From NCBI GenBank assembly GCA_036971715.1, contig JAVHJL010000013.1, forward strand, positions 496,001-560,000: 64,000 bases of DNA, given 5' to 3'. This document shows, piece after piece, positions 50,378 through 62,200 of the stretch. Position numbers and translations under genes: made by a program. Every line of letters starts with the position of its first letter. Within the stretch, counting starts at the first letter, position 1. The DNA comes from Arthrobotrys musiformis (Eukaryota > Ascomycota > Orbiliomycetes > Orbiliales > Orbiliaceae). The notes below the pieces were generated by a model that was not told the origin of the DNA, searched no databases, and was given only the letters and a program-made list of their open reading frames with translations.

Positions 50378-51544
50378 TACGTCCGAATATTACTCTACCT
50401 CACACATACTGCGAATGTGGTCTTGGTACTATCTCCACACTTCCTCAGACGGCTTTACTCCATCAAAGTACCAAGGTCGCTCTGGGGGCTTTGTATATAA
50501 TTCCCATCACGATACTCCATATACACCTTTTTTTGTACATAGATAGAATTTCAAAGTGTAGCGAAAGCTCGTCTACTTTGGTCACATTTTCTCCTTCTTC
50601 CCCTAGAATAAACCGAATAAAAAATGCAAGGCTACAAGGCTGGTATGTTGTTTTTATTAAGAGTCGTTTGCCACGAACACTGAGTCATTTTGCATGTTTG
50701 CTTGTATTGAGAATTCAGAAGCGAGGCTGCAAGAATTGAGCGAAACGAGCATTGAGGATCACGGAGACGTGCATGCCCAGAGCCCCTTCAGCGCTTGTGT
50801 AACGCAACCAATAATATCCCAAACGAGCCTAACCGTGCCACTATCCAACGTCCAATGCCACACAAACAATCCGAAATGGCTTTCGCATAGTCTGGGGGTC
50901 GCTGCTTTCGAGTGAAAATGAAGGCTCGAGAGCACCCTAGCAGGGAAAACCCACATGGAAGGTCAAAAGGGACCATGGGTCCTGTTTGTCGTACGGAGCC
51001 TCTTGCGGATTTCTATATGGAGTTTCGAAACATAGATCGAATATGGTCTTGTTCCCAGCCTCACCCAGGGTCGTCTAAAATACCGCCTTTGTGGCCTCGA
51101 AGCCTACAAACTGTAGCATTCGAGGGATATTGATAGGTGCATGCAATAACCCGTTTCTCTAGTCTCAACTATACATAGACACGGCTTGCATCAACAGGCT
51201 CACGAAACATAGTCGCACAAGGCAGAAATATCCTATAGGCCTAGAAGATTTGATAACTCTCATGATATCAGCATTAGTGCTGAAGCGTTTTAATACAATA
51301 GTCCTCAAGCAAGACGAGGGCAAGGTGAAATAGCACGAGCCAGCGCTCCCTCCGAGGAATGATAAATTAACCTGCTCACCCCCCTCTCGAAGCCTGCTAC
51401 CTCACAATTCTAATAAGCCAGCGAACTCAGACTCAATATAGTTACCAGTATCTTCCTGATCTAATTAATCGAGAAGAACTCACCGACCGCCTCTGCGCCA
51501 ATTATCAAAACCCACAGCCATACTCCCACCAAAAGGTACCAAAA
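50378..51544. other. Intergenic (1.2 kb)
   Basis: 3' flank of ERV1 and promoter of the membrane protein. Short ORFs have no coding character. Confidence 0.5.
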
Positions 51545-53281
51545 ATGGTATCATTTACCTACAAAAGAAAAGCCCCCCCTCTCGAAACCCTCTCCCACAT
51601 CCCCCCAACCCTCTCCCTCTTCTGGTGGAACTACCACGCCTCAACCGAAATCCCCCAATGGTGGCTCCCCTACATCCGCGTCCCCTTACAAACCACCCAC
51701 CGCGGCATCCTCAATTTCCTCGGATACAGCATCGGCTTCACGTGCGTATGGATGTATATCCTAGGAATAATCCTCCTAGCCGCGCTCCTCTCCGGCGACA
51801 CCATCAGTTTCGCAAGACTCCTGGTAGTGGGGTACATCACCATATTCATCTCCCTCAGCGCGGGGACAACGATCAATGCCACCGACGGGGAATTCCTCTG
51901 GATCGTAAAGTGGACATTATTAAACGGGGAATCCTTCACATCGGAAGAGATTCAAAAAGTTCTAGACGGTGATGGCGGAGTGCAGTCTGTGAAAAACCTC
52001 GTGGTGGGGCCGAGAAGAGCGAGGATGTTGTCTTTATACCTCCTCCTCACCCGTACCGGACCTAGAGTGGGACTAGCCTTCCTGGCATCATCGTACGAGG
52101 TGTTCTACATGGGAACCGGCTTTTACAAGGCAACGATCAATTGGGCCGCTTTAATCGGTGGACTTATACTAGTCGTCGTCATTCAAGCAGCGATTACTAT
52201 AATCTCCGTCCTATCCCTCAAACGCGGCAGCATAGTCCCCCCAAATACCGCCCTAGCACTCTCTCTAGCTCTAAAGCCTTGTCTAAAACCCCTCGGCGAC
52301 GCCGGCGGAACCGCAGGTACATCAGACATCCTCAAAGCTTTGAAAGAAAAAGACTACGCTGGCGCCAAATACTCTCTCCAACTCGCCGACGTCCAGGGCG
52401 CTCCTGTTGCGCAATTCACACTGGCACCGGGAGAACGAGAACCATACGCCACAACCGCCAAACTAAAAAAGCTAGAGAAGAAAACAAAGCTATTCTACAC
52501 ATCTAGCAACTTTTTTACCGGTCCTTTGTTACCTTGCATCCTTTCCCTAGTAGTCGCTGCTGGGGTATACTCCATTCTGAAATGGAGCATCATAACGGAG
52601 ACCCTGGATCTCTCCCAATACCTAAAAGTAAAAGGCCTCGGCACAATTAGAAATAAACTCCTCCTCTCCCTCGTCCTGCAACTCTACTCCCTCCTCCTCG
52701 GCTCATTCTCAGATTCAATAATCCACACCGTTCGATGGGGCTGCATATCGAGCAATAAAACAAACATCACGGCTGTAGAATCCCTCCTGGCGGGAAACAA
52801 CTTCTGGAACCTCTCTAGCTTTAGTTTCTTCTGTCCCGGCGCGTTTAGGGGGTGGGTATGCAAAATTATAGGGGCCTTCCAGCTAAGAGCTATGATAACG
52901 ACTATCGGTTGGGCCACCTTGATGAATTACTACCAACTCATAGGTACGGGAGGATCCAGAATAGTTCATGTAGGCAGCGGCGGCCGGATATTAGAGCTGG
53001 TAGGCTGGAATATAACCGCAATTATAACACTCTGTATGTCGTTCGTCATGGTTCTAGCAATGTGGACCCTCTGCGCCGGAACGCTCGTCAAAGGGCAAAT
53101 AGTCCCAGAAGGAAATTCACTCCCAAAAGCACATGCCTTCAGACGGCTCGTAGCACAATTGGAGACAACCGGATCGGTAGACAAGGAAGTTCGATATGGA
53201 AGGATTGTTTCGTCTTCGGGGGAACTAGCGACCGCTGTATCAGGGAGTGCCGAGCCATTCATGGCCGGTACATATATCTAA
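51545..53281 (+). CDS. Hypothetical polytopic membrane protein
   Basis: Single exon, 578 aa. About six to seven hydrophobic segments are seen: ~60-82 (ILNFLGYSIGFTCVWMYILG), ~88-104, ~165-180, ~196-220 (AALIGGLILVVVIQAAITII), ~328-350 (LLPCILSLVVAAGVYSIL), ~372-390 and ~488-515 (ITAIITLCMSFVMVLAMW). A soluble stretch (about 230-320) between the two membrane blocks is Lys/Glu-rich. No signal peptide, transporter signature or catalytic motif is recognised. The N-terminus is rich in Pro/Trp (SLFWWNYHASTEIPQWW). It is probably a lineage-restricted family. The start is the first ATG of a long open frame with strong C-rich codon bias. Confidence 0.8.
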   Translation: MVSFTYKRKAPPLETLSHIPPTLSLFWWNYHASTEIPQWWLPYIRVPLQTTHRGILNFLGYSIGFTCVWMYILGIILLAALLSGDTISFARLLVVGYITIFISLSAGTTINATDGEFLWIVKWTLLNGESFTSEEIQKVLDGDGGVQSVKNLVVGPRRARMLSLYLLLTRTGPRVGLAFLASSYEVFYMGTGFYKATINWAALIGGLILVVVIQAAITIISVLSLKRGSIVPPNTALALSLALKPCLKPLGDAGGTAGTSDILKALKEKDYAGAKYSLQLADVQGAPVAQFTLAPGEREPYATTAKLKKLEKKTKLFYTSSNFFTGPLLPCILSLVVAAGVYSILKWSIITETLDLSQYLKVKGLGTIRNKLLLSLVLQLYSLLLGSFSDSIIHTVRWGCISSNKTNITAVESLLAGNNFWNLSSFSFFCPGAFRGWVCKIIGAFQLRAMITTIGWATLMNYYQLIGTGGSRIVHVGSGGRILELVGWNITAIITLCMSFVMVLAMWTLCAGTLVKGQIVPEGNSLPKAHAFRRLVAQLETTGSVDKEVRYGRIVSSSGELATAVSGSAEPFMAGTYI

Positions 53282-53874
53282 TGTACCCCTATATATTGTA
53301 CGACCCGTTCATGTATGAAGATATTTGGCTTTGGCTCACAATAGGAAAATATGAAATCTTGGTTACGAGACTGTATGAAATCATCGATTTGGGAGATACG
53401 GAATTTTAGAACATAAATTTAAACTTATAGCGATAAACCATTTACCTTTAAGTTCCATATACAGTAACAGCTGCATTTAATCCTCGAACTACTCATCAAA
53501 CCCTCATTGTGCTGTGTGTATCTACTTGAGCTTGAGAAAAAAAAAGTATATATTCTTTTTAACCTCCCCTACTTTTCCAAGATCCAAAAAGACCCTTCAC
53601 ACCCACCAACCCCAAATCATAGGCGTCCCCGTCAAAACCTAAAACTTATAAACTCTGCCACCAAAGAAGCAGGCGAATTATAAGGTGCGGAAAAAGAATT
53701 TTCACAAGAAGAAAAAAATAAAAAGATTTTGAATAGAGGGGGAAAAAAAAGAGAAGATTACACTCGGAGGGAAAAAGAAGAAGCAAAAAACGGGATACTT
53801 GCTAAAGAATCTCACCCCACATCTGATACAACTAGGTCACCGTGTCCCTGAATACACATGCTCCATCCAGTAGT
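53282..53874. other. Intergenic between convergent genes
   Basis: About 0.6 kb, A-rich on the plus strand; shared 3' region of the membrane protein and alpha-COP genes. Nothing else seen. Confidence 0.5.
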
Positions 53875-56800
53875 CTAACCAGCCAACAACCGTAATCCAC
53901 TAGCAGGCGCGCCAATTTGGCAAACTTCACAGACTGTGCAAACTTTGCCCTTCCACGAACTATGGTACTTGCTACCATCGAAGGGACACTGTTCCAGCGG
54001 CGAACCAGAGTAGATAGGGGTATGGCTTCCGGCGCAGACATCAAATTCGGCGTATTGGTCGTACTCGATTTCAATAGCATCACTTGCGTTGCGTTCACTA
54101 GCAGTTTTTATCTTGCGAGCCTAGATTATTAATAGCGGTAAGTAAATATTCACATATCACTAGAAAGCATTGGGAGATTGAATCATACCTGTTCGAGCAT
54201 CTTGCCAGATCCTCCAATCTCAAGCACCTTGTTGGCAAAGTGACCGGCCAAAAGGATGTTCTTCTTGGTGTATGCTGCCTTCATAGCGGCCAACAGTGCT
54301 AGAATTCTGTGTGTGCCTTCTAGTTGTGGCTTGGTAAAGTAGGCGGCGAGTTCAAGGTTGCGTTTGATATTTTCAGGAGTATCAGGTAGCTCTCTTCGTT
54401 CCAACTCTATCGACATGCCAGTAATATACTCTGTTGCGGATTGGATCATTTGTTTTGCCTATAATTCACCCCGTTAGAATCCGCCCCTGTTTTGAAGTGA
54501 GAAAATTTATACTTACGTCTTCAACGTCCTCCTTGTTTGTGACAGCGGTAACGAGAATCGAGTGAAGAACGTTCTTGAACGCAACAACACCCTCGGAAAG
54601 ATTGTTGGCCTTCATAGAAGCATAACCCTTCTGGAGATCACCGGTACGGATGGCTTCAATGTCCTTTGGAATGAAGGGCAAAACCTTCCTTCCATCTGTA
54701 ACATCGGGGTTTCTCCTGATGTAGTTGACCAGAGGCTCAAGACCTTCAGTGGCGGGCAAGTACGTTCTGCTGGCTTGATAGATTTCCATAAACCTAGGCT
54801 TGAGGGGGGCGAAGTTGACGGCACCAACTTGTCGGTTGAGAAGTTGCATGGCTGTCTCAAAGGAACCAGCGGCGACATGGTCGGCAGCGATACCACTGTT
54901 TCTAACCCAGCTGTCTGCTTCCGAAGCGCCTGTGCCACTAGCATCACCGCCCTGGACATCGACGAAGTTTTCTGGGGCATCTTCAATGTTGAGATCATCG
55001 TCTCCCATATCCCAGCCGGCTGCGTCAACTTCTTCTTCGTCGATTTCCATGAGATTGCCATTAGGTCTCCTAGTTTCGCCTTCAGCCTCCTCGTCCTCAA
55101 ATCCAAATCCGTTGGTCGCCGGGGCAGGTTCATCTTCGATCTTCAGATCTTCAAGCTGGCCGAGGAGCGCTTTTTCGAAGAAAGAGAGAGAGGTAGCCTT
55201 AAGCGGCCAGTTCGCTTTGTAGGTTTCAGTGACAGGACGCAGAGGAGCGAGGGCGGCGCCGGGAGAAGGAAGCTTGATCTGATCTTCGGTCAATCCACTA
55301 GCATCAAGGATCTCTTGTGCCTCATCATGGAGACCGGCGGACTTAGCGGCAACATAAGCGAGTGGATATAGGTCAATCTCTTTGAAAAGCTCTATCCTCT
55401 CAGCGACATCACCAAGATACAAGGCGTTTTGGAAGCGAGACATGTAATCTCCCCGATGTGCAGCGATCTTGCCCATACGCTTAAGCTTCTCGTTGTCTCC
55501 AGTGATCAAGTACAAGAAACTGAGCTTGTCAAAGTTTCTCAACTTTTGGTAGGTCATTTCAACAACCTGGTGGTTTCCTTGGTTCAAAGCCTCAGTTCCC
55601 AATCTTGTCCAGAGTTGCGGTCGATCGAGTTCTTTGCACATTTCAACAGCGACCTCAAGGTTTCCACACTCTAGGGCAAGTTCGAACTTGGTAGCTGGAT
55701 CTTGGACGAATTGCAGGGCGATTTCTGGATATCCTTTCTTCTGAAGATAAGAGATGATCGCTTGGCCGACGAGGTTGGAGTTTCGGATGATATGCAGCAT
55801 TTCCTCGTAATTCCTCTTAACCAAGGCGAGCTTGAAGCGGTATTCAGTTGGGTCGATAGGAATTTGGCGGGGTTTAGCGGCCCTATCCAAACAATAAACG
55901 GATTTACCCTTGACTTTAACGAGGTAAACAGTTTGGTCCAGTGTTTTGATGATGCCGTTATCGCTATAAAACTGTTAGAACGAGCATTAAAATGTGGATT
56001 CCGTCTAAGCTTACCCATTGGGGAGTGTGTATTTGATATGGTTGAGGGTGGAGTAGAGAAGAACACCAGAGTCATCCCAAGCGGCACTCTTGATTCTGAT
56101 AGTTTCATGCAGCGAACTAAGCTGCTCAAGGTTCTTGTTCACAATGACAATGTTGTGCTTGCTAAGAAGGGCGGCTTGCGTTCCATCGGCGGTCCAGACG
56201 ACATATTTGACACCGCTGACAGGCAATTCTGCCAGTGTCTTCTTCTGCTGGATATCATATAAAATGACAGAAGAAGCTGCGCAGAGAAGCAAGCACCCAG
56301 TTCCACCAAAATAGATATCGTTGATTGAAACAGGAGGCTTGATGGTTTTTGTTGTGCTGTTCGAGAGATCCTTGATATCGATCTGTTGGTTTTGGCTGCT
56401 AAAGACAGCAAATCTGTTCCTAGCAACGAACACAGCGCTGTTTCCAGTTCCGCGCTTCGAATCCGTGGGCTCAACGGCACCGGTGGCGTCCTTGGGCAGC
56501 GGGATCAATTCATAGGTGCCACCATCAGCAGCAGATGTAACCAAAACCGCACGTTCCGCAGGATTGTAACTGAGCGTCCTTGGTGGGATCCACGGGCTGC
56601 CAAGCTTCTTCAAGCTCACCATCGACAAACTCTCCGTATTTTTGGTGAAATCAAAACTTCGAACATGTTTCTCTTTATTAATGAAGAACAAGTTGTTTTG
56701 ATGCAAATTGTAGGCCGGTCGTTCACGCTCGAGTTTGAAAACCATAACACCATTGTCGTGACCTGCAGCAAACAAATTGATTTCTGGGTGAGCAGCGATG

Positions 56801-57996
56801 ACCCAATATCTGTCGTTCTCGCGCTTGAAAGTCTGCACTAGCGACCTCTTATTTAAATCCCAAACCCTAATTGTCTTATCTTCACCCACTGAAAGAATGA
56901 GATCTTGATGGGGATGGAAAAGACAAGCCGATGCATTCTGGAAATGACCTCTGCATGTATCGACCTCCCAGGCCTTTGTGTCTATCATTAAAGTTAGCAG
57001 TAAAATGGCGGTCTCGTATTAATATACCACATACCACTCATTCTCCACAGTTTGACAAGTCTGTCATCACCTGCACTAACGATTAAGGGCAAGGTCGGAT
57101 GGAACGCAACCCAATTGACACCCCTGTCGTGGCCCTCCAGAACAAATTTAACCACCGCATCGGTATTACCGAACATATCGGCTTGCTGTTGCTGGTTTCG
57201 AGACATCTGATCCTCGAAGCTCATGGAGGTTGGAGCAGAGTGCTTCTTGCGAAGGCCCGAGATATCCCAAACTCTGACCGACTGATCGAGGGATGCAGAG
57301 ACGATTAAGTCTTCCTTGGGATGGAACTGGGCGCACATAGTATAATGATTATGCCCAGTCATGGTGCAAACTAGCAACATGGACAGTCAGCATTTCAGCC
57401 CAATAACGCGCCATTGGTCCCCGAATCCAACATACTCAAGCTACGATTTTGCCAATTCCATATCCTGATAGTCTGGTCATCACTGCTGCTGACGATCCAA
57501 GGCAATTCGTGATGGAAAAAGACGGTACGGACGTAATCAAGATGCCCGTTCAAGGTGAACAGGCACCTTCTAGTTTGGTAACTCCACACCTTGATCTTGT
57601 AGTCGTCACCACCAGACACGAACAATGGTTGAGTTTTATGGAAATCGACACCTCTAACGGGACCGTCGTGTTCTTCGAAGCGGTCGATAAGGGTTCCCAT
57701 TCGGTAATCCCAGAGTTGGATAGTTGAGGAATGGAGAGATACAAGGATCCATGGTCTGCGACACACGCAACAGCAACAGTATCAGCGCCAGTTTCTACAG
57801 GAGATAAAGGGGATCTCGAATATAGGAACTGACCGTTTAGGGTGGAAGGCAATACCCTTCGCCCGTGAGGACTTGGACTCAAACTATATATATCCACCAA
57901 ACACGTCACGACGGACGGTCAGCGTGCCGCCATATTACGAATCGGCCGTGTATCAAAACAATTGATTCCCCGACGAACCTTAGTTAACCTTTGCAT
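53875..57996 (-). CDS. COP1: Coatomer (COPI) subunit alpha
   Basis: Outer-coat subunit of COPI vesicles; its N-terminal WD40 propeller binds KKxx retrieval signals in Golgi-to-ER traffic. Eight exons are read: 57979-57996, 57834-57883, 57436-57755, 57035-57370, 56015-56981, 54517-55963, 54189-54458 and 53875-54120, giving 1217 aa (yeast about 1200). Exon 1 is only 18 nt (MQRLTK), joined to FESKSSRAKGIAFHPKRPWI. WD blades include IQLWDYRMG, DYKIKVWSY, QTIRIWNW, SVRVWDISG and RLVKLWRMSG. The second propeller and solenoid follow. The C-terminal domain ends FDVCAGSHTPIYSG...CQIGAPASGLRLLAG, the usual COPI alpha tail. It is divergent from UGGT. Confidence 0.95.
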
Positions 57997-59270
57997 GTTG
58001 GAGAGGCAGGTCGCGGATTATAGAGATGATGTCGAAATGTGGTACAGCTCCCTCCCTCGGGAGACTTGTCGCTATTGGTAGCTCTATCCTCCTCCTAACT
58101 ATCCCCACAACACAGTGAAGCGAATCGAGCCCAATTCGAAGACGGGAACCAGCGAAAGATATGGAAGTCTCGGAGTCGAGTAATTGGTATCGGAGAAGAT
58201 GCGAGTGGATGCAGTTGTGGCCAGCTGGATCCGGTCGTCGTCGTCGTCGTCTTCGTCTTCGTCTTAGGCGTCGCTGTCGTCCGTAATAGCTTGCTTTGAC
58301 GTGCGTCCAGGCTCAGGAGGACACTTTGCAGCTTTCCCACACAAAACGGCCAGTTTGGTGGCCGCGAGCTTCGGCTGGCCTTTTCTTGGCATCGAGCTCC
58401 ACCAACGGACAATGTGTTGAGGTGTTGTCAATATCACGTGAGGTCCCGTTAGATGGCCAAGCCTGCCAAGACATCTGGTACCAGATATGCTTTGGCACCT
58501 CCAAAACGACGCAATTTTCAGCACTGACCAATTCCACGCTTTTTGCCCTCATATATGCATTATCAATTGAGAGATATAGATCTAAGTACTTCAGGGTTTG
58601 TTGAAACACCGGCTCGCGGAAAATATACGTATGTACTACGGACATAGTGTTTCGATGTTTCCTATGCAAAATCGGACTTTTTATACCGAACTGGTGGTAT
58701 TCCACGCGGTGAATTGTGGCCCGCTATGCTCCAGGAAGTGGGCAGCTGTTTGTCCGGCCGTATCGTCGATGATTTGACAAGGGCTCCCGTGGACGTGGTG
58801 CTAATTGGCCCCGGTCGAAAAAGTAATTACCACGCTGCCCGCATCTGGGGTAGACACACTACGTATTACTATATCATATACCGTGTACTTACATAAACCA
58901 CCAGGCTGCGGACTTCATCCGTGATCCTAAGTTTCGCCAAAGTTGCCAGATTGTCGAAACGCAACCACGGTGGCCTTCAATTGGTATCAATGCAAGCCAC
59001 CAGCATTAGATAAGTATGCTTGATTCCTGAACCCCTCTCCTGCGAGATTCTCCTACGTGATATCCATCTTTCGGATCAAAAATTTGGTCACCAATTGGAA
59101 TCCAGGAGCTGATTCGATCAGATGTGGTGATCCTGCAAGAAGCGACCTCGACTTAAGCTTAAGCTGCCCACAACAGGCCACTTCTCGCTTACAACAATCC
59201 AATCCAATTCACTACCAACACCACTGGATCGCGACTGTGATATAAAAGTCTCAGATACTACGCGGGCAGA
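57997..59270. other. Divergent promoter region, alpha-COP and UGGT
   Basis: About 1.3 kb. It includes a CGT/CTT triplet run near 58230-58265. No coding-like ORF; it should hold both promoters. Confidence 0.5.
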
Positions 59271-62200
59271 ATGTGGTTCTCCACACTCAGGACCCAGCAA
59301 TCCAGCCGTAGGGCGCTGCTCAGTGGCGTCCTTGCATTGGCATCTCTGCAGGGCGTCCTTGCTCGCAGCCAGCCTCAGGACATCGAGGAACCTGGAACGG
59401 TAAAACGATGGGAGGGGCTCAATTTGAGTCTGAAAACACCATGGAACGGGGGTCCTTATATTTTGGAGATTTTGTAAGTTCCGGCTGCCTTCTAACTAGC
59501 GGCAATTAGTTGTTTCTAATAGTTCAAATAGAGAATGCGCTGGACTTGAAGAGCCCGAGCTTTATTTCACACTCCTTGACCTCATCAAGTCCGGAACGAT
59601 CAAGATTGGTGATTCGGATAAAGAAACATACGACAATGTGGTTAACCACGTCGAAAAGTTCCAGTTGCTAGACCATCGCTTCGTCCCTACCTGGAAGTTT
59701 TGCATCTCCCTTCGAGATACAGCTCCTAGAATCGAAGCACAGTACCAATATTACACAAACAGCGTTACCCCGCCGAAGGGAAAGAGCTGCCCAGTATGGT
59801 TCGACGACGGGGAGAGACAGAGTTGCAGCCCTGGAGATATTTCCAAAGTCAAGCCTGGTTCAAGTGCTGCTGCCAAGTCGATTGCCTTCGACAGACAGAG
59901 CAAGGATGATACCAGGAAGGGATTGGTCACGCTCTACATTGATATAGTCGGCGAGGGATTCCTGCAAGCGTACTCAGAAATGACTGCGGCTGCAGATAAG
60001 GCCGGAATTGCCTACAAAATCCGATACCAGCCCTCTCCTTCCTTGAAGAACCCCAAGCCAGTCGGCCTCAGTGGATACGGCGTTGGACTCTCCTTAAAGA
60101 GGACTGATTACCTTGTCATCGATGACAGAGGAGCAGATGAAAGCAGCCCATCGGCTTCTGGCGCCTCGACCTCGACTGAGTCGTCGGCAAAACCTTCGCC
60201 GACTTACAAATTCAAAACTCCGGAAAACCTAAAGCCGGGCGAAAAGCGGTTCCCTCTCTGGGACTTGGAGGATATCGATGATCCCGTCAGAGATCTTAGG
60301 GACCTCCTCCCTCTATCACAGGCAAATGTTGAAGATATTGGCTTCAAAACGGCGAACTTCATCACCAAAAGCGGAATCTTCCCTCCCGATATGCTTTTGA
60401 AAATCCTATCCGACTTTCCAAAGTACGCTCATACTATCGGCACAATGGGAGGCGTTTTAAATGAGTGGATAGCAGAGCACAGCGAGAACAGAGAGACATT
60501 CGTGCCTTCTGGTTACAATATCATGTTCCTGAACGGAATGGCGCTAGACCCCTCCGAAGTCACCGCCACGAATCTTTTGAAGATAATGCGGCGCGAACGT
60601 CACCACGCAATCCAACTTCGTCTCCTTGGGTTGGATCAAAAGGAAACTCTTGAACTCATTGCCCACGAAAATATCACTGATGCAAAGTTGACACCCGACG
60701 AGCCTCGATTCGACTACCGCGAACAAGAAGGCGAAAAGGATGCTATTATCTGGCTCAACGATCTCGCACACGATGATAGATACAGGCACTGGCCAGACAC
60801 TGTGAATGAAATTTTGCTTCCTCAATACGGCGGGCAGCTCACGGCGATCAGAAAGAACGTCCATACCCTTGTCCTACCACTCGACTTCTCCAACCGTGAA
60901 GATTTGGTCGTGATCACCGATAGGCTCAACTTGATGATTACACGAGATCTCGCTCTTACCATTGGTGTCGTTCCAGTTGTACGAAACAACCTCGGTTCCG
61001 CAAATGCTCGAATCTTCCGTGCTCTCCTCGAGTCTTACGATTTGGAGACTGCTGTGAGCTATATAAGAGACGGCCTCGAGGCGGACAAGCACGGAGTAAG
61101 GTACCCCGCTCCAGAGTATATCCACCACGCTATCAAGGGCCGAACTCTCGTAGAAGGCGCTCCAGAGGTTTCCCTGTCCTCGGTTATGGAATCGAAGGAA
61201 TTCCAAACTCGAGCTCAGGCAGCCGGGCGATGGGAATCTCGGTTTGCTGTTACCAATCGACCATACCCATTCATCGTCAATGGTATTATAGATTTTTTCG
61301 GAGATGACTGGATTCGAACCTTATCCCAGGCCTTCCCGAAGGACGTGAAGCGTATGCAGGAGGCCATCGAAAAGGGTCTCCTCACCGATGAACACGATGT
61401 CCAGGAATTCCTCCTCAACGGCCCACTCCTAAAGAGGAGCCCTGAAATCTTCCCTGAAGACGGAAAGGCCGCCATCATCAACCTGGCTGATCTCTTCCAC
61501 TCCAACCCTGAAATCTTCGACAAACTCCCACACTTCCCAGGCAAACTTGTTGAAGAGGAGGAAACCTCGTCGGCTGATGTTTGGGTAATCGGAGACTTTG
61601 ACACAGAGAAGGGATATAGCCTCCTAGCGGAAGCATCCCAGCTGCAGGCTTCGAAGCCCGGAATTTCTATCACGGCAATCTCTAACACGGGGGATAATAC
61701 CAACATCCAAACCGTTTCCGCTCTGCTCCACTCTCTCGCTGGAAACCGCGAAGTCCTCAAGATCGACGGCCTCCTTCAAAAGATCATCGAAGAGATCAAG
61801 CCAGAGAAGGACTTCGCTGATATCAAAATTGATAATCAAAAGGTTTTCGGCGGAGACGCAAAGACCGGTGGCTGGGCCCTTCCAGACAAGATCGCGGCTG
61901 ATAAATTCTGGCGCGAAGCCGCTGCCGTTGTTGAAAGGAAGTTCGGTGTTAAGCCCGGCCAGAGAGCCATCGTTGTTAACGGTAGGATCGTGGCGCTCGA
62001 GGATAACATCAACTGGACTAAGGACGATATTGAAACTCTCGTCCAAGTGGAACAGAAGGCCAGGATCACTCCAATTCTTAATGCCGCAAAATCCTTGGAC
62101 TTGCTCCCTAAACTCAGGGCGCCGAACTACAAGGGACAACTTACCTCCTCGGTTACCGAGTTGCTAGATGGTGAAAACACCAGCCTTAGCAGTGGAAGAA

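Noticed and set aside
54562..55371. 269-codon plus-strand ORF antisense to alpha-COP
   Set aside because: The minus strand here is a clear conserved alpha-COP exon; the antisense frame is open by codon bias only.
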